Part shown: positions 43,655 through 53,267 of the stretch, piece by piece
Position numbering within the stretch: position 1 is the first letter of the stretch
Layout of the letters: every line of letters begins with the position of its first letter
Origin: Mesorhizobium sp.
GTDB taxonomy: Bacteria; Pseudomonadota; Alphaproteobacteria; Rhizobiales; Rhizobiaceae
DNA: 64,000 nt
Reading direction: 5' to 3'
Assembly: GCA_004020365.1 (NCBI GenBank)
Contig: SAQR01000008.1
Coordinates: 1-64,000, forward strand
The notes under the pieces: generated by a model
What the model was told of the DNA's origin: nothing
Seen by the model: the letters and a program-made list of their open reading frames with translations, nothing else
The model's database searches: none
Position numbers and translations under genes: made by a program

Positions 43655-44470
43655 TCAACCCTTGATTTCTTCAATCTTGAAGTCGCGCTTCATGCTGTAG
43701 ACGGTCTCGGCTCCGAACCATTTGCCAAAAATCTTGTCCGCTTCACCCGAGGCATCGAGCGCTGCGAGCGCCTTGTTCACCTCATCCTTGAAGGCCGTCT
43801 CGCCCTTGCGGATGCCGAGCCCCCATGGTTCGACGAAGACGGACTTCTCGATGATGCTCAATGGCGAGGCCTCCGCCGCTTGCTTGCGCAGCTTCACGAG
43901 GATCAGTTCCGATGCGCAGAAGCCGTTGACCTTGCCCTGCACCACCGCCAGAAACGCTGACGAGGTATCCTGAAACGTTACCGTGTCGGCCGAGGGAATT
44001 TCACGTTGCACTCCTTGAGCCGACGATGACCCCTTGAGCGCGCTTACCTTCTTGCCAGCAAGCTGCTCAAGAGTCGTGATTCCGGAGTCGGCTGCCACCA
44101 CGACCTTCTGCTGGCTGACAAAATACGAGTAGCTGTAGTCGATCTGCTGGGCGCGGTCTTTGGTCCAACCCAGATTGGCGGCGAGAATATCGACGCGACC
44201 CTGCGAGAGCTCAGGGATGCGGGCTTCAACGGACATCGGCTTCAATTCGAGCTTGACGCCGAGGTGATCGGCAACCTTGCTGCACATGTCGATATCATAG
44301 CCCACGATTTCGCGCGTCTTCGGGTCCTGAAAGCTGAATGGTTCGGCGGTTCCCAACGTGCCGCAAACCAAAGTGCCGCGCTCCTTGACGTCAGCAAGCT
44401 GGTCGGCGCGAGCTGTTGCAGTGGCAGCGAAAAAGGCGAAGCCAAGTGTCAGAATTCTGATCAGGTTCAT
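43655..44470 (-). CDS. Polar amino acid ABC transporter, periplasmic binding protein
   Basis: A 271-residue family 3 solute-binding protein. Signal peptide IRILTLGFAFFAATATARAD; mature part ADVKERGTLVCGTLGTAEPF, GYDIDMCSKVADHLGVKLEL and LSQGRVDILAANLGWTKDRA follow the GlnH/FliY pattern. The ligand is not readable; residues around the binding cleft (SVEARIPELSQGRVDI, the arginine of TKDRAQQIDYS) fit an alpha-amino acid. It lies 28 bp after the aminotransferase and is probably co-transcribed with it. Confidence 0.92.
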   Translation of the reverse strand: MNLIRILTLGFAFFAATATARADQLADVKERGTLVCGTLGTAEPFSFQDPKTREIVGYDIDMCSKVADHLGVKLELKPMSVEARIPELSQGRVDILAANLGWTKDRAQQIDYSYSYFVSQQKVVVAADSGITTLEQLAGKKVSALKGSSSAQGVQREIPSADTVTFQDTSSAFLAVVQGKVNGFCASELILVKLRKQAAEASPLSIIEKSVFVEPWGLGIRKGETAFKDEVNKALAALDASGEADKIFGKWFGAETVYSMKRDFKIEEIKG

Positions 44471-44498
44471 AAGGTTCTCCTCTGGTTTATTGTATTAT

Positions 44499-45719
44499 TT
44501 AACTGAGGGCCGCACATGATTTTGCGAGGCGCGTGCAGGCTTCATCGATGTTGGCGAGGGATGTGGCGATGGAAAGCCGCAGATAGGGCGACAAGCCATA
44601 GGCGGCTCCATCCACCGTGGCCACTCCAGCAGCATCGAGGAAATACATCACTACGTCGAAATCGTTGGCTAGGGTCTTGCCGTCGGGTGTCCTCCTGCCG
44701 ATCAGACCTGCGCAGGATGGATATACGTAGAAGGCTCCGTCCGGCGCTCGGCAACTCAAGCCTGGAATTTTGTTCAGGAGTTCGACCGCGCGATCGCGCC
44801 GCTCGCGATAGGCCGTCAGCGCCTCCGCTACGAAGCTCTGGTCACCGTTCAGGGCGGCAACTGCGGCAGCTTGGCTGAGGGACGACACGCACGAGGTCGA
44901 TTGCGATTGGACGGTATTGATGGCGGCAATCAAGGCATGGGGACCCGCGCCGTAGCCGATCCGAAACCCTGTCATGGCGTAGGTCTTCGAAACACCGTTC
45001 ACGAGCAGGGTTCTGCCGACAAGCCTGGGTTCGATTGCCGTAGGGCAGACCGATGCGCCACCGTCAAACCGGATTTGATCGTAGATGTCGTCCGTCATCA
45101 AGGCGATGTGCGGATTTCGCAGAAGCACTTCGATCAACGCGCGCATCTCGTCTTCGGAATAGAACGCACCTGTCGGATTGCACGGTGAGTTCAGAATCAC
45201 CCATCGCGTCTTCGAAGTAACTGCTTTTTCGAGCGCGTTCGCCGTGAGCTTGAAGTCGGTCGCCTCGCTGCACGGAACGACGACCGGTGTGCCATCGCAC
45301 GCAAGAACCATATCGGGATAGGAGACCCAGTAAGGCGCGGGAATGATGATCTCGTCTCCTTCGCCGATCGTGGCGGCGAGGGCATTATAGATCACTTGCT
45401 TGGCCCCGCAGCCCACCGCGATCTGGTCGGGTTCGTAACGAACGCCGTATGCGCGGGCCAATTTGTCAACAATGGCCTTTCGCAGGGTAATGGTGCCGTT
45501 CACAGGCGTGTAGCGAGTCTCGCCTGCAGCGAGGGCTGCGGCGACGGCCTCGGAGATGTGTCTCGGCGTGTCGAAATCCGGCTCCCCGGCAGTAAGGTCG
45601 ATGATGTCGCGGCCCTCCGCTTGCAGTCGCCGCGCTCGGTCTCGCGCCACCATGCTGGGGGAAGGCTTGATGCGTCGAACGCGCGCTGAGAGGACAAAGG
45701 AGTCTTCAACGGCGTTCAT
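44499..45719 (-). CDS. Class I PLP aminotransferase (AspC-like, aspartate/aromatic group)
   Basis: A 406-residue fold-type I aminotransferase. DLTAGEPDFDTPRHISEAVA and YTPVNGTITLRKAIVDKLAR start the fold, SPCNPTGAFYSEDEMRALIE is the substrate loop, and the Schiff-base lysine lies in LLVNGVSKTYAMTGFRIGYG. The C-terminal substrate arginine is in SPYLRLSIATSLANI. Start ATG at 45719 is fixed by a strong AAGGAGG site that lies inside the end of the RraA-like gene (14-nt overlap). With the downstream transporter and upstream aldolase-like protein it likely removes the amino group of the imported amino acid. Confidence 0.92.
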   Translation of the reverse strand: MNAVEDSFVLSARVRRIKPSPSMVARDRARRLQAEGRDIIDLTAGEPDFDTPRHISEAVAAALAAGETRYTPVNGTITLRKAIVDKLARAYGVRYEPDQIAVGCGAKQVIYNALAATIGEGDEIIIPAPYWVSYPDMVLACDGTPVVVPCSEATDFKLTANALEKAVTSKTRWVILNSPCNPTGAFYSEDEMRALIEVLLRNPHIALMTDDIYDQIRFDGGASVCPTAIEPRLVGRTLLVNGVSKTYAMTGFRIGYGAGPHALIAAINTVQSQSTSCVSSLSQAAAVAALNGDQSFVAEALTAYRERRDRAVELLNKIPGLSCRAPDGAFYVYPSCAGLIGRRTPDGKTLANDFDVVMYFLDAAGVATVDGAAYGLSPYLRLSIATSLANIDEACTRLAKSCAALS

Positions 45720-46383
45720 TCGTCGCCTCCTTGGAGATACCGTGCAGACCGATATAGGAATTGTCGAAGCGCCCCTCCCGAATTGCTGCCAGGGCATTGG
45801 CTTCCCGCTCTTCCTGGCGATGGACCAGTGCAAGCAGTTCCTCGGCGATCGAGGGAGGGAAGGCAACAACACCGTCGTTGTCGCCGAGAACGACGTCACC
45901 CGGCATAACCACCATGCCGTCGATGCTTACAGGAACGTTGATCTCGCCCGGGCCGGACTTGTATGGCCCGCGGTGAGTAACACCGCGGGCGAAACACGGA
46001 AAATCGCTGTCTTTGAAGGCAGCCACGTCTCGGATTGCGCCGTCTATGACGAAGCCAGCAACGCCCATAGCCTTGGCGCGAGCCATCATAATCTCGCCGA
46101 CGAGCGCCTGCTCCATATCGCCGCCGCCGTCGACCACGAGCACGTCGCCCGGCCGCAAAACCTCATAGGCTTGATGGATTGTCATGTTGTCCCCGGCGCG
46201 TGTCTTGACCGTCACTGCAGTGCCGACGAGACCCACGGCACCAAAGGGCTTGAGTACGCGCGTGCCATGGAGGCGATTCATGTTGTCGGATACGACTGCA
46301 ACGGCAACGCCGCGGAGCCTGTCCAATATGTCCTGCGGGACGGCAGGGGAGGACGGATAGGAGCGGTGACCTGGTATGAGCAT
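45706..46383 (-). CDS. RraA-family protein, probable 4-hydroxy-4-methyl-2-oxoglutarate aldolase-type
   Basis: A 225-residue RraA/HMG-aldolase-family protein. The core GFVIDGAIRDVAAFKDSDFP (with the Arg-Asp pair, residues 118-119, that binds substrate and metal in HMG/CHA aldolases) and VLVVDGGGDMEQALVGEIMM are clear, as is the later VLGDNDGVVAFP. Members either cleave 4-hydroxy-4-methyl-2-oxoglutarate or 4-carboxy-4-hydroxy-2-oxoadipate to pyruvate plus pyruvate/oxaloacetate, or inhibit RNase E. Location in an amino-acid catabolic operon favours an aldolase or lyase. First gene of the operon, divergent from the LysR gene. Confidence 0.88.
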   Translation of the reverse strand: MLIPGHRSYPSSPAVPQDILDRLRGVAVAVVSDNMNRLHGTRVLKPFGAVGLVGTAVTVKTRAGDNMTIHQAYEVLRPGDVLVVDGGGDMEQALVGEIMMARAKAMGVAGFVIDGAIRDVAAFKDSDFPCFARGVTHRGPYKSGPGEINVPVSIDGMVVMPGDVVLGDNDGVVAFPPSIAEELLALVHRQEEREANALAAIREGRFDNSYIGLHGISKEATNERR

Positions 46384-46441
46384 GGGATGATGAGCTCTGG
46401 ATTTGTAGATTGCGGAAACGTAGAGAGTTGCCAGAATGAAG

Positions 46442-46458
46442 GAAAGTGAATAACTTTC
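46442..46458. promoter_or_regulatory. Inverted repeat between RraA-like and LysR genes (candidate LysR operator)
   Basis: GAAAGT-N5-ACTTTC, a perfect 6-bp dyad, lies in the 108-bp interval between the divergent genes. A second palindrome, ATTCATGAAT (46477-46486), stands just before the LysR start. LysR proteins commonly bind such dyads at their own promoter. Confidence 0.45.
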
Positions 46459-46491
46459 GCGATCTGCATCGCTTTTATTCATGAATGACAG

Positions 46492-47397
46492 ATGATCACC
46501 CTGAAGCAGGCAGAGGCTTTCTACTGGATCGCGATGCTCGGCAGCGTCGTCGAAGCGGCCGACCGGTTGCATCTGGCGCAATCGACGTTGTCCAAACGCG
46601 TTGTAGAACTCGAGACCTTCCTTGGCGCGGCTCTTTTTGACCGAAGCAACCGGACAGTAAGCTTGACTCGCGTCGGCGAGAATCTCGTTCCCATCGCCGC
46701 CGATCTCCTGAAACTGGAGGTGCGCTTTCGTGAAACCGCGACCGGCCCCCGTGCGTTCAGCGGTCCGTTTCGTTTCGGCGTGACCGAACTCGTTGCCCTG
46801 ACGTGGCTGCCGAAACTTATCGTGGCGATGAAGGAAGCGTACCCAAAGCTTGTGCCAGAGCCTGAAGTCGACGCGAGTGTGTCGCTGTTCACCAAACTCG
46901 CCGAGCGCCGCCTCGATCTCGTGATCGGGCTCGATCCTCCATCTACCGAAGCATTCAAGATGGTGCCGCTGGACAGCGTGCGACTGCAATGGATGTGCGC
47001 CCCAGGTGCTGGGCCGCCTGAAGCCAACGTGGTTCCGCTGTCGGAGCTGGCTCGGTATCCGGTCCTCACACAGGGGGAGGGATCGGGATTGCAGAAGCTC
47101 GTGATCGACAGATTGCATGCAAGCGGCATCACGTTCGATCGAATCGTGAAGTGTAACAGCCTCAGCGTGCTGGCGGCGCTCGCAGCGGCTGGCTTGGGTA
47201 TCACATTCTTGAACGAGCACTTTTCTCAGGCCGAGCTCAGAAGCGGGCGACTACGAATAATTCGAACGACACCGGAAATACCGCCGATCCAGTATTTCGC
47301 GGTCTACCGTACAGACGCGCTGGATCCGCTCGCTGACCGGATTTCCCAGATTGCGAAGCGATGTTGCGATTTCTCTAACGGCTCAAATCCGAGCTGA
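46492..47397 (+). CDS. LysR-family transcription regulator
   Basis: A 301-residue LysR protein. N-terminal helix-turn-helix residues 1-60: ITLKQAEAFYWIAMLGSVVE, AADRLHLAQSTLSKRVVELE, FLGAALFDRSNRTVSLTRVG. Residues 90-290 are the ligand-binding domain (FRFGVTELVALTWLPKLIVA, LAALAAAGLGITFLNEHF). It is divergent from the RraA-aminotransferase-ABC operon and is the obvious local regulator, with inducer likely to be the transported amino acid or its keto acid. The ATG has only a weak upstream ribosome site. Confidence 0.92.
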   Translation: MITLKQAEAFYWIAMLGSVVEAADRLHLAQSTLSKRVVELETFLGAALFDRSNRTVSLTRVGENLVPIAADLLKLEVRFRETATGPRAFSGPFRFGVTELVALTWLPKLIVAMKEAYPKLVPEPEVDASVSLFTKLAERRLDLVIGLDPPSTEAFKMVPLDSVRLQWMCAPGAGPPEANVVPLSELARYPVLTQGEGSGLQKLVIDRLHASGITFDRIVKCNSLSVLAALAAAGLGITFLNEHFSQAELRSGRLRIIRTTPEIPPIQYFAVYRTDALDPLADRISQIAKRCCDFSNGSNPS

Positions 47398-47671
47398 AGC
47401 CTGTTGGCAAGTCACCGTTTCCTGGCCCACAAGCTGTTCGGCTGTCGGGCATGTCGCTGCCTTACGCTATTGGAATGCTGGTGACCGGCGCGCATCCCGC
47501 TTGGCAGTAATACCTGGTGCCTCCGCCCGGAAGCCTTCAAGAAGTGCAACGATGACGATAGAAGAAGTCTTGCAAATAGCTCCGTACATCCAACGCGAGC
47601 TCGCCGCGTATCGGGTGTTTCTACGTTGCCAAAATCCTCCAAAAGATATCATTGGGCAGTGCTTGAGCACG

Positions 47672-48620
47672 TCAAGAAACATGGCCGTTGCTCCGCTCGA
47701 TGAAGCGGTCCATTCGGGTCAGGATGGAAAGGAGGGCCATGCCTATGGTCAGATCTCCCTTATAGGCATGCGCGGCCAAGGTCGTCAGGATCACCGAGAT
47801 CGGCCGCTCGTCGTAGCGATCCTCGAACATCTGATCGCGATGCCGTTTCAGGATCATTATCGCTGACTGGAGGGGCGTACGGATTCGATAGGTCGGCATG
47901 CTCTCAACCTCGGCGCGAAAGCCCTCCGCTCTCCTGCGCTTCTCCACTTCCACGACTTTGCTTCTGAACCAGTCGGAGTAGCCCTTTGGATTTGAGCGAG
48001 GCCACTGCTCGCTGATCACTCGATAGGCATGATGCTCGCGGTCGGTGATGGCGATCGCCGTGTTCGCCCACTTCGGGTCGAGACCGTGCCGATCGAGCAG
48101 CATCCTCTGTTCGATATGGTTTGGAACCGCCGGGACGATGTCCATGTGGAACTGCGCGCCATCGGCATACTCAAGCACCCAGCAGCGGCGGCCTTCCTGG
48201 ACGGGTTTTGTCATGTTCTTGGCGCGTGCGTACGCCTTAACCTCCTCGCCGAGGCGCTGCTTCAGAGCGAATTGGCTGAGGGATGATTTCTGTAGGAGAC
48301 GGAACTCGCATACCGAGTCGACGTCGTACTCCTCGGTCTCGTTGAGAGGCTTGATCGCAGGTGCCCAGGCGGAAGGACCCTTGGACATAGACCTGCGGAT
48401 CGTACGCCAGGACGGTCGACTCCTTTCTGTGGAGTCACTCGCCGAGTGAGAGGTAGCTACTCTCCGCTTGCTCGTATCGCGTAGAAGGGATTTCGAGTTC
48501 ATCCGCAAGCGCCTGGAGGTATCGCTCCGCTTGAGGGGTTATGACAAACCTAGTTCGCCCTCCCAACAGGACCGTGCCGTTCGCTGTCGCAGCTCGCTCG
48601 TGCCACCACACATGTCGCAT
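47672..48620 (-). pseudogene. CBASS-type nucleotide cyclase (CD-NTase) wreck, one nonsense codon and one frameshift
   Basis: Three reading pieces line up as one CD-NTase (SMODS-type nucleotidyltransferase). The N-terminal piece (from ATG at 48620) ends in LADELEIPSTRYEQAESSYL then SLGE and a TGA at 48435-48437, where a tryptophan codon would fit. The frame continues with LHRKESTVLAYDPQVYVQGS and FRLGT, the GS motif. One extra base at 48359 shifts it into AIKPLNETEEYDVDSVCEFR, which carries the D-x-D, and later DGAQFHMDIVPAVPNHIEQR with the third aspartate. The 3' end stops at ERSNGHVS without the usual NPxxPxENFAD tail. No effector or Cap2/Cap3 gene is adjacent. Confidence 0.75.
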
Positions 48621-48787
48621 TTACGTCATCCGCCATTTGTCACCATGAGCTTCCGATCCTGGATGGTCGGAAGCCTTTGATTTTCAATGTTCACGGCGTT
48701 GGGACAGACCTTAACTCCCCTCCGGGACATTTATGCGATTCCTGGGCCAGACCTTAGATGCCGAACCAGTTGCAACCAGATCAGTCC

Positions 48788-51700
48788 TCAGCTGCACCCG
48801 CTCGTCGCCCCACAAGTATCGCACTTCTCGCAGGTGCCGTTCCGCACCATGGTAAAATTGTGGCATTCGGAGCATTCGTTGCCGGTGTAGCCTTGCATCA
48901 AGGATTGCTGACGCCTTGTAGCGGCAAGCGCCTTGGCCTCGGCCGCTTCTTTCGCGGCATCGTCAGTGAACAGCCCAGTCGGGTCGGTTGCTTCTTCGTA
49001 GGCGATGTCCTCGACCAGTTCCCTGGCCCGCTCCTCGTAGTCTCGCTTATAGGCGATCGCTTCGTCGCTGGCCGGCTTCAGCGCCAGCACGTTGGAGCCT
49101 GAGAACGCGGTCGGCGCCGAGCGAGTAGGGGCGGGAGAGGCACTTGAACCGCCAAAACCCTTGGGGTCGGTACCCATGCCCGATACCAGCTTGACCGGCG
49201 AGACGCCGCGGGTCAGGCCCTTGGAGAACGGCGTCGCCTTGCCTTCGTTGATGCCGCGGCCGAGTGCGGTCTTGTCGAAATCCGACTGGTCGACATGGGC
49301 GAGGTCGTGACGGGCAAGATAGGACACGGCAAGCTCGCGGAACACATAGTCGAGGATCGACGTGGCGTTCTTGATCGCGTCGTTGCCCTGCACCATGCCG
49401 GCCGGTTCGAATTTGGTGAAGGTGAAGGCTTCGACATATTCCTCGAGCGGCACGCCATATTGCAGGCCGAGCGAGATAGCGATGGCGAAGTTGTTCATCA
49501 TCGCCCGGAAGGCCGCACCCTCCTTGTGCATGTCGATGAAGATCTCGCCAAGCCGACCGTCGTCGAATTCGCCGGTGCGCAGATAGACTTTATGGCCGCC
49601 GACGACCGCTTTCTGGGTATAGCCCTTGCGGCGGTTCGGCAGCTTTTCGCGGTCGCGGTAGAGGCGTTCGACGACGCGTTCGACGATCTTTTCGGTCACC
49701 TGCACGGCGCGCTGTGAAGCCGGCGCCGCGATCAGCTGCTCGACGGCATCGTCCTCGTCGTCTTCGACGTCGGCAAGCAGCGAGGCGTTGAGCGGCTGCG
49801 AGAGTTTCGAGCCGTCGCGATAGAGCGCGTTGGCCTTCAGCGCCAGCTTCCACGACAGCATGTAGGCGCCCTTGGCGTCTTCCACCGTCGCGTCGTTCGG
49901 CATGTTGATGGTCTTGGAAATGGCGCCGGAGATGAAGGGCTGGGCTGCCGCCATCATCTGGATGTGGCTGTTGATCGACAGCGAACGCTTGCCAATCTTG
50001 CCGCACGGGCTGGCGCAGTCGAACACCGGCAAATGTTGGTCTTTCAGAAATGGTGCTCCCTCCAGCGTCATCGCACCGCAGACATGGATGTTGGCGGCCT
50101 CGATGTCCTTCTTCGAGAAGCCGAGCGCCGGCAGCATCTCGAACGAGAAATCGTTGAGCTGCTCGTCGGTGAAGCCAAACGTCTCCTTCACCCAGTCGGC
50201 ACCCAGCGTCCACTGGTTGAAGACGAACTTGATGTCGAAGGCCGACTTCAACGCCGCATTGAGAGCCGCGATCTTGTCGTCGGTAAAGCCCTTTGCCCTA
50301 AGCGAGCCGGGGTTGATGGCAGGCGCCTGGTTCAGATTGCCGTGGCCGACCGCATAGGCCTCGATCTCGGCGATCTGGCTTTCCGAATAGCCGAGCGTGC
50401 GCAGCGCTTCAGGGACGGCGCGGTTGATGATCTTGAAGTAGCCGCCGCCGGCCAGCTTCTTGAACTTGACCAGCGCGAAGTCGGGCTCGATGCCGGTGGT
50501 GTCGCAATCCATGACCAGGCCGATCGTGCCGGTCGGCGCGATCACGGTCGCCTGCGCATTGCGGTAGCCATGCTCCTCGCCGAGCTCGATGGCGCGGTCC
50601 CAGGCAGCCTTGGCATGGGCGGCAAGCTCCGGCTGCTTCAGGTCGGAGGCGACCAGCGGCACCGGATTGACGGCGAGCTTTTCGTAGCCGTCCTTGTCGC
50701 CATAAGCGGCACGGCGGTGGTTGCGCATGACACGCAGCATGTTCTGGGCATTGCGGTCGTAATCGGGGAAGGCGCCGAGCTCGGCGGCCATTTCGGCCGA
50801 GGTGGCATAGGCGGTGCCGGTCATGATTGCGGTGAGTGCGGCGCAGATGGCGCGGCCCTCGTCGGAATCATAGGGAATGCCCGAGGTCATCAGCAGGCCG
50901 CCAATATTGGCGTAGCCGAGGCCGAGCGTGCGGTATTCGTAGGAGAGCTTGGCGATCTCCTTCGACGGGAACTGCGCCATCATGACGGAAATTTCCAGCA
51001 CCATGGTCCACAACCGAACCGTGTGCTCGTAGGCAGCGATGTCGATGGTGCCGTCGGCGTTGCGATAGGGCAGCAGGTTGATCGAAGCCAGGTTGCAGGC
51101 GGTGTCGTCGAGGAACATGTATTCCGAGCACGGGTTGGATGCCCGGATCGCACCGGCCGCGGCGCAGGTGTGCCAGTCGTTCATCGTCGTGTTGAAGTGC
51201 AGGCCCGGATCGGCCGACGCCCAGGCGGCATAGCCGATCTTTTCCCACAGATCCCTGGCCTTCAGCGTCTTCATCACCTTGCCGTCCTTGCGGGCGGTGA
51301 GATGCCAATCGCCGTCCTGCTCTACGGCGCGCAGGAAATCGTCCTTCAGCGACACCGAATTGTTGGAATTCTGGCCCGAAACGGTGAGGTAGGCATCCGA
51401 ATCCCAGTCGGTGTCGTAGGTCTTGAACGACATCGAGGTGTAGCCCTGCCTGGCGAACTGGATGACGCGGTAGATGTAGTTCTCCGGCACGCCGTCCTTC
51501 TTGGCCGCCTTGATCTCGCGCTTCAGCGCGGTGTTGATCGCCGGGTCGAAGCAATCGTCGTCCTGGCCTTCGCAGTTGATGCAGGCCTTCATGATCGCTT
51601 CGAGGTGCTTCTTGACGATCTTCGAGCCGGTGACCAGCGAGGCGACCTTCTGCTCCTCATTGACCTTCCAGTCGATGAATTCCTCGATATCGGGATGGTC

Positions 51701-52555
51701 GGCATCGACGATGACCATCTTTGCGGCGCGGCGCGTCGTGCCGCCCGACTTGATGGCGCCCGCCGCGCGGTCGCCGATCTTGAGGAAGCTCATCAGGCCG
51801 GACGAGCGGCCGCCGCCGGACAGTTTTTCGCCTTCACCGCGCAGGAACGAGAAGTTGGAGCCGGTGCCGGAGCCATATTTGAACAGCCGCGCTTCACGCA
51901 CCCACAAATCCATGATGCCGCCTTCGTTGACGAGATCGTCCTGCACGCCCTGGATGAAGCAGGCATGCGGCTGCGGATGCTCGTAGGAAGATTTCGACTT
52001 GGTCAGCTTGCCGGTGAACGGGTCGACATAGAAGTGGCCCTGGCTCGGGCCGTCGATGCCATAGGCCCAGTGCAGGCCGGTGTTGAACCATTGCGGCGAA
52101 TTCGGCGCAACGCGCTGGGTGGCCAGCATATAGGCGAGCTCGTCGCGGAAGGCGCGCGCATCTTCCTCCGAGTTGAAGTAGCCGCCCTTCCAGCCCCAAT
52201 AGGTCCAGGTGCCGGCAAGACGGTCGAAGACCTGGCGGGCGTCGGTCTCGGAGCCGTAGCGCTCGGCCTCCGGCAGCTTTGCCAGCGCGGCCTCGTCGGC
52301 GACGGAGCGCCACAGGAAGGAGGGGACGTCGTTCTCCTCGACCTTCTTCAGCCGTGCCGGCACGCCTGCCTTGCGGAAATATTTTTGCGCCAGGATGTCG
52401 GCGGCAACCTGGCTGAACTGCGCCGGCACATCGATATTGTCCAAGCGGAACACCACCGAGCCATCCGGATTCTTGATCTCCGAAAGTGCTTTGCGGAATT
52501 CGATCTCCGAATAAGCTGACTGCCCCTGCTTGGTGAAACGACGCTCGATGCGCAT
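48788..52555 (-). CDS. nrdJ: Vitamin B12-dependent ribonucleotide reductase (class II)
   Basis: A 1255-residue class II reductase, which makes deoxyribonucleotides with adenosylcobalamin and so works with or without oxygen. Marks: the substrate-site [16 protein letters not shown] near the N-terminus, [19 protein letters not shown]-like loop [20 protein letters not shown], the catalytic [20 protein letters not shown] (Cys, Asn, Glu), and [19 protein letters not shown]. The C-terminus has a cysteine-rich zinc-ribbon ([20 protein letters not shown]) that supplies redox thiols. ATG at 52555 starts [20 protein letters not shown]; 39 extra upstream residues are not family-like. Long antisense frames are shadows. 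Confidence 0.97.
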   Translation of the reverse strand: MRIERRFTKQGQSAYSEIEFRKALSEIKNPDGSVVFRLDNIDVPAQFSQVAADILAQKYFRKAGVPARLKKVEENDVPSFLWRSVADEAALAKLPEAERYGSETDARQVFDRLAGTWTYWGWKGGYFNSEEDARAFRDELAYMLATQRVAPNSPQWFNTGLHWAYGIDGPSQGHFYVDPFTGKLTKSKSSYEHPQPHACFIQGVQDDLVNEGGIMDLWVREARLFKYGSGTGSNFSFLRGEGEKLSGGGRSSGLMSFLKIGDRAAGAIKSGGTTRRAAKMVIVDADHPDIEEFIDWKVNEEQKVASLVTGSKIVKKHLEAIMKACINCEGQDDDCFDPAINTALKREIKAAKKDGVPENYIYRVIQFARQGYTSMSFKTYDTDWDSDAYLTVSGQNSNNSVSLKDDFLRAVEQDGDWHLTARKDGKVMKTLKARDLWEKIGYAAWASADPGLHFNTTMNDWHTCAAAGAIRASNPCSEYMFLDDTACNLASINLLPYRNADGTIDIAAYEHTVRLWTMVLEISVMMAQFPSKEIAKLSYEYRTLGLGYANIGGLLMTSGIPYDSDEGRAICAALTAIMTGTAYATSAEMAAELGAFPDYDRNAQNMLRVMRNHRRAAYGDKDGYEKLAVNPVPLVASDLKQPELAAHAKAAWDRAIELGEEHGYRNAQATVIAPTGTIGLVMDCDTTGIEPDFALVKFKKLAGGGYFKIINRAVPEALRTLGYSESQIAEIEAYAVGHGNLNQAPAINPGSLRAKGFTDDKIAALNAALKSAFDIKFVFNQWTLGADWVKETFGFTDEQLNDFSFEMLPALGFSKKDIEAANIHVCGAMTLEGAPFLKDQHLPVFDCASPCGKIGKRSLSINSHIQMMAAAQPFISGAISKTINMPNDATVEDAKGAYMLSWKLALKANALYRDGSKLSQPLNASLLADVEDDEDDAVEQLIAAPASQRAVQVTEKIVERVVERLYRDREKLPNRRKGYTQKAVVGGHKVYLRTGEFDDGRLGEIFIDMHKEGAAFRAMMNNFAIAISLGLQYGVPLEEYVEAFTFTKFEPAGMVQGNDAIKNATSILDYVFRELAVSYLARHDLAHVDQSDFDKTALGRGINEGKATPFSKGLTRGVSPVKLVSGMGTDPKGFGGSSASPAPTRSAPTAFSGSNVLALKPASDEAIAYKRDYEERARELVEDIAYEEATDPTGLFTDDAAKEAAEAKALAATRRQQSLMQGYTGNECSECHNFTMVRNGTCEKCDTCGATSGCS

Positions 52556-52790
52556 TTGTCCGATCCCTTGCTTGTCTAGATATAGCGCCTTTCCCAGGGG
52601 ATTTCTGCCCCCATTGCGAAACGCGCATGTCCGCCGTCTACCGGCGTTCGAAAACGGCCGGCTCCTTTTCACGAGGCTCCGCCCGCCCTGCTGGTCGAAC
52701 TCCTTGCGAAGTAGCCGTCCAACGCGCCGACGGACCCTGCGGGTCCCTCAAAACTGAAACTTTTTTGCGACTCCCTCAATCGAGGGAACT

Positions 52791-52837
52791 TCACACTATC
52801 TAGCGTCGAACCTACCTGCAAACACTAAATATAGCAT
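52791..52837. promoter_or_regulatory. Two NrdR-box-like sites upstream of nrdJ
   Basis: TCACACTATCTAGCGT (52791-52806) and ACACTAAATATAGCAT (52822-52837) match the NrdR consensus acaCwAtATaTwGtgt at about 12 and 13 of 16 positions, with starts 31 bp apart, the spacing typical of NrdR box pairs. They lie 236-282 bp upstream of the nrdJ ATG. Confidence 0.65.
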
Positions 52838-53267
52838 TAACAGACAATTTATTCCAGTCCGACATTTTTCCCTTTCGTCCCCAGAAGACCCCATAAAAAC
52901 CCAACGCCTTCGCCGGCCTCGTAAACGGGCGGAAGGCGGCCAAAACGCACATAGTCCGGGAAAAAGACCGGGCTCAGAACTTTCCGGTCGCACACTCTAC
53001 AGGAGCGCATGGCCTATAAAAGGCGACTCGTTTTGCGCCGTCAAGGATTCGTTTGCGTAGCTTTTGTGACCCCAACATCTTGTGTGTCACATATGTGGAT
53101 AACGGGGATAGAAGTGGCCCGCAGGATTTCGATTTTTCCCCAGGTGCAGGCCATCAGCCGGACAACGCATGCCAAAGCCGCGGTGGCGAAATCGATTCTC
53201 TTCGCCAAAGAGCATCGCCGGCGATGCGCGGCAGATGCGCGGCTTTGGCCGGTGAGTCTATGCTTGC
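52838..53267. other. Long untranslated or promoter interval before nrdJ
   Basis: No coding frame has family support in these 430 bases. A perfect DnaA box (TTATCCACA on the minus strand, 53094-53102) is present, with TGTGTGTCACATATGTGG directly before it. No cobalamin-riboswitch B12 box could be recognised by eye. Confidence 0.5.

Noticed and set aside
46384-47220. Long N-terminal extension of the RraA-like frame opposite the LysR gene
   Set aside because: The residues before 46383 are LysR antisense; the family starts at the ATG at 46383.
48700-48760. Two imperfect copies of GGGMCAGACCTTA, 43 bp apart, between the CBASS remnant and nrdJ
   Set aside because: Could be the end of an insertion sequence, but no transposase, terminal inverted repeat pair or target duplication was seen.
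49964-52519. An 851-codon open frame on the plus strand
   Set aside because: It is the antisense of nrdJ; high-GC third positions keep the opposite frame open. No family match or ribosome site.
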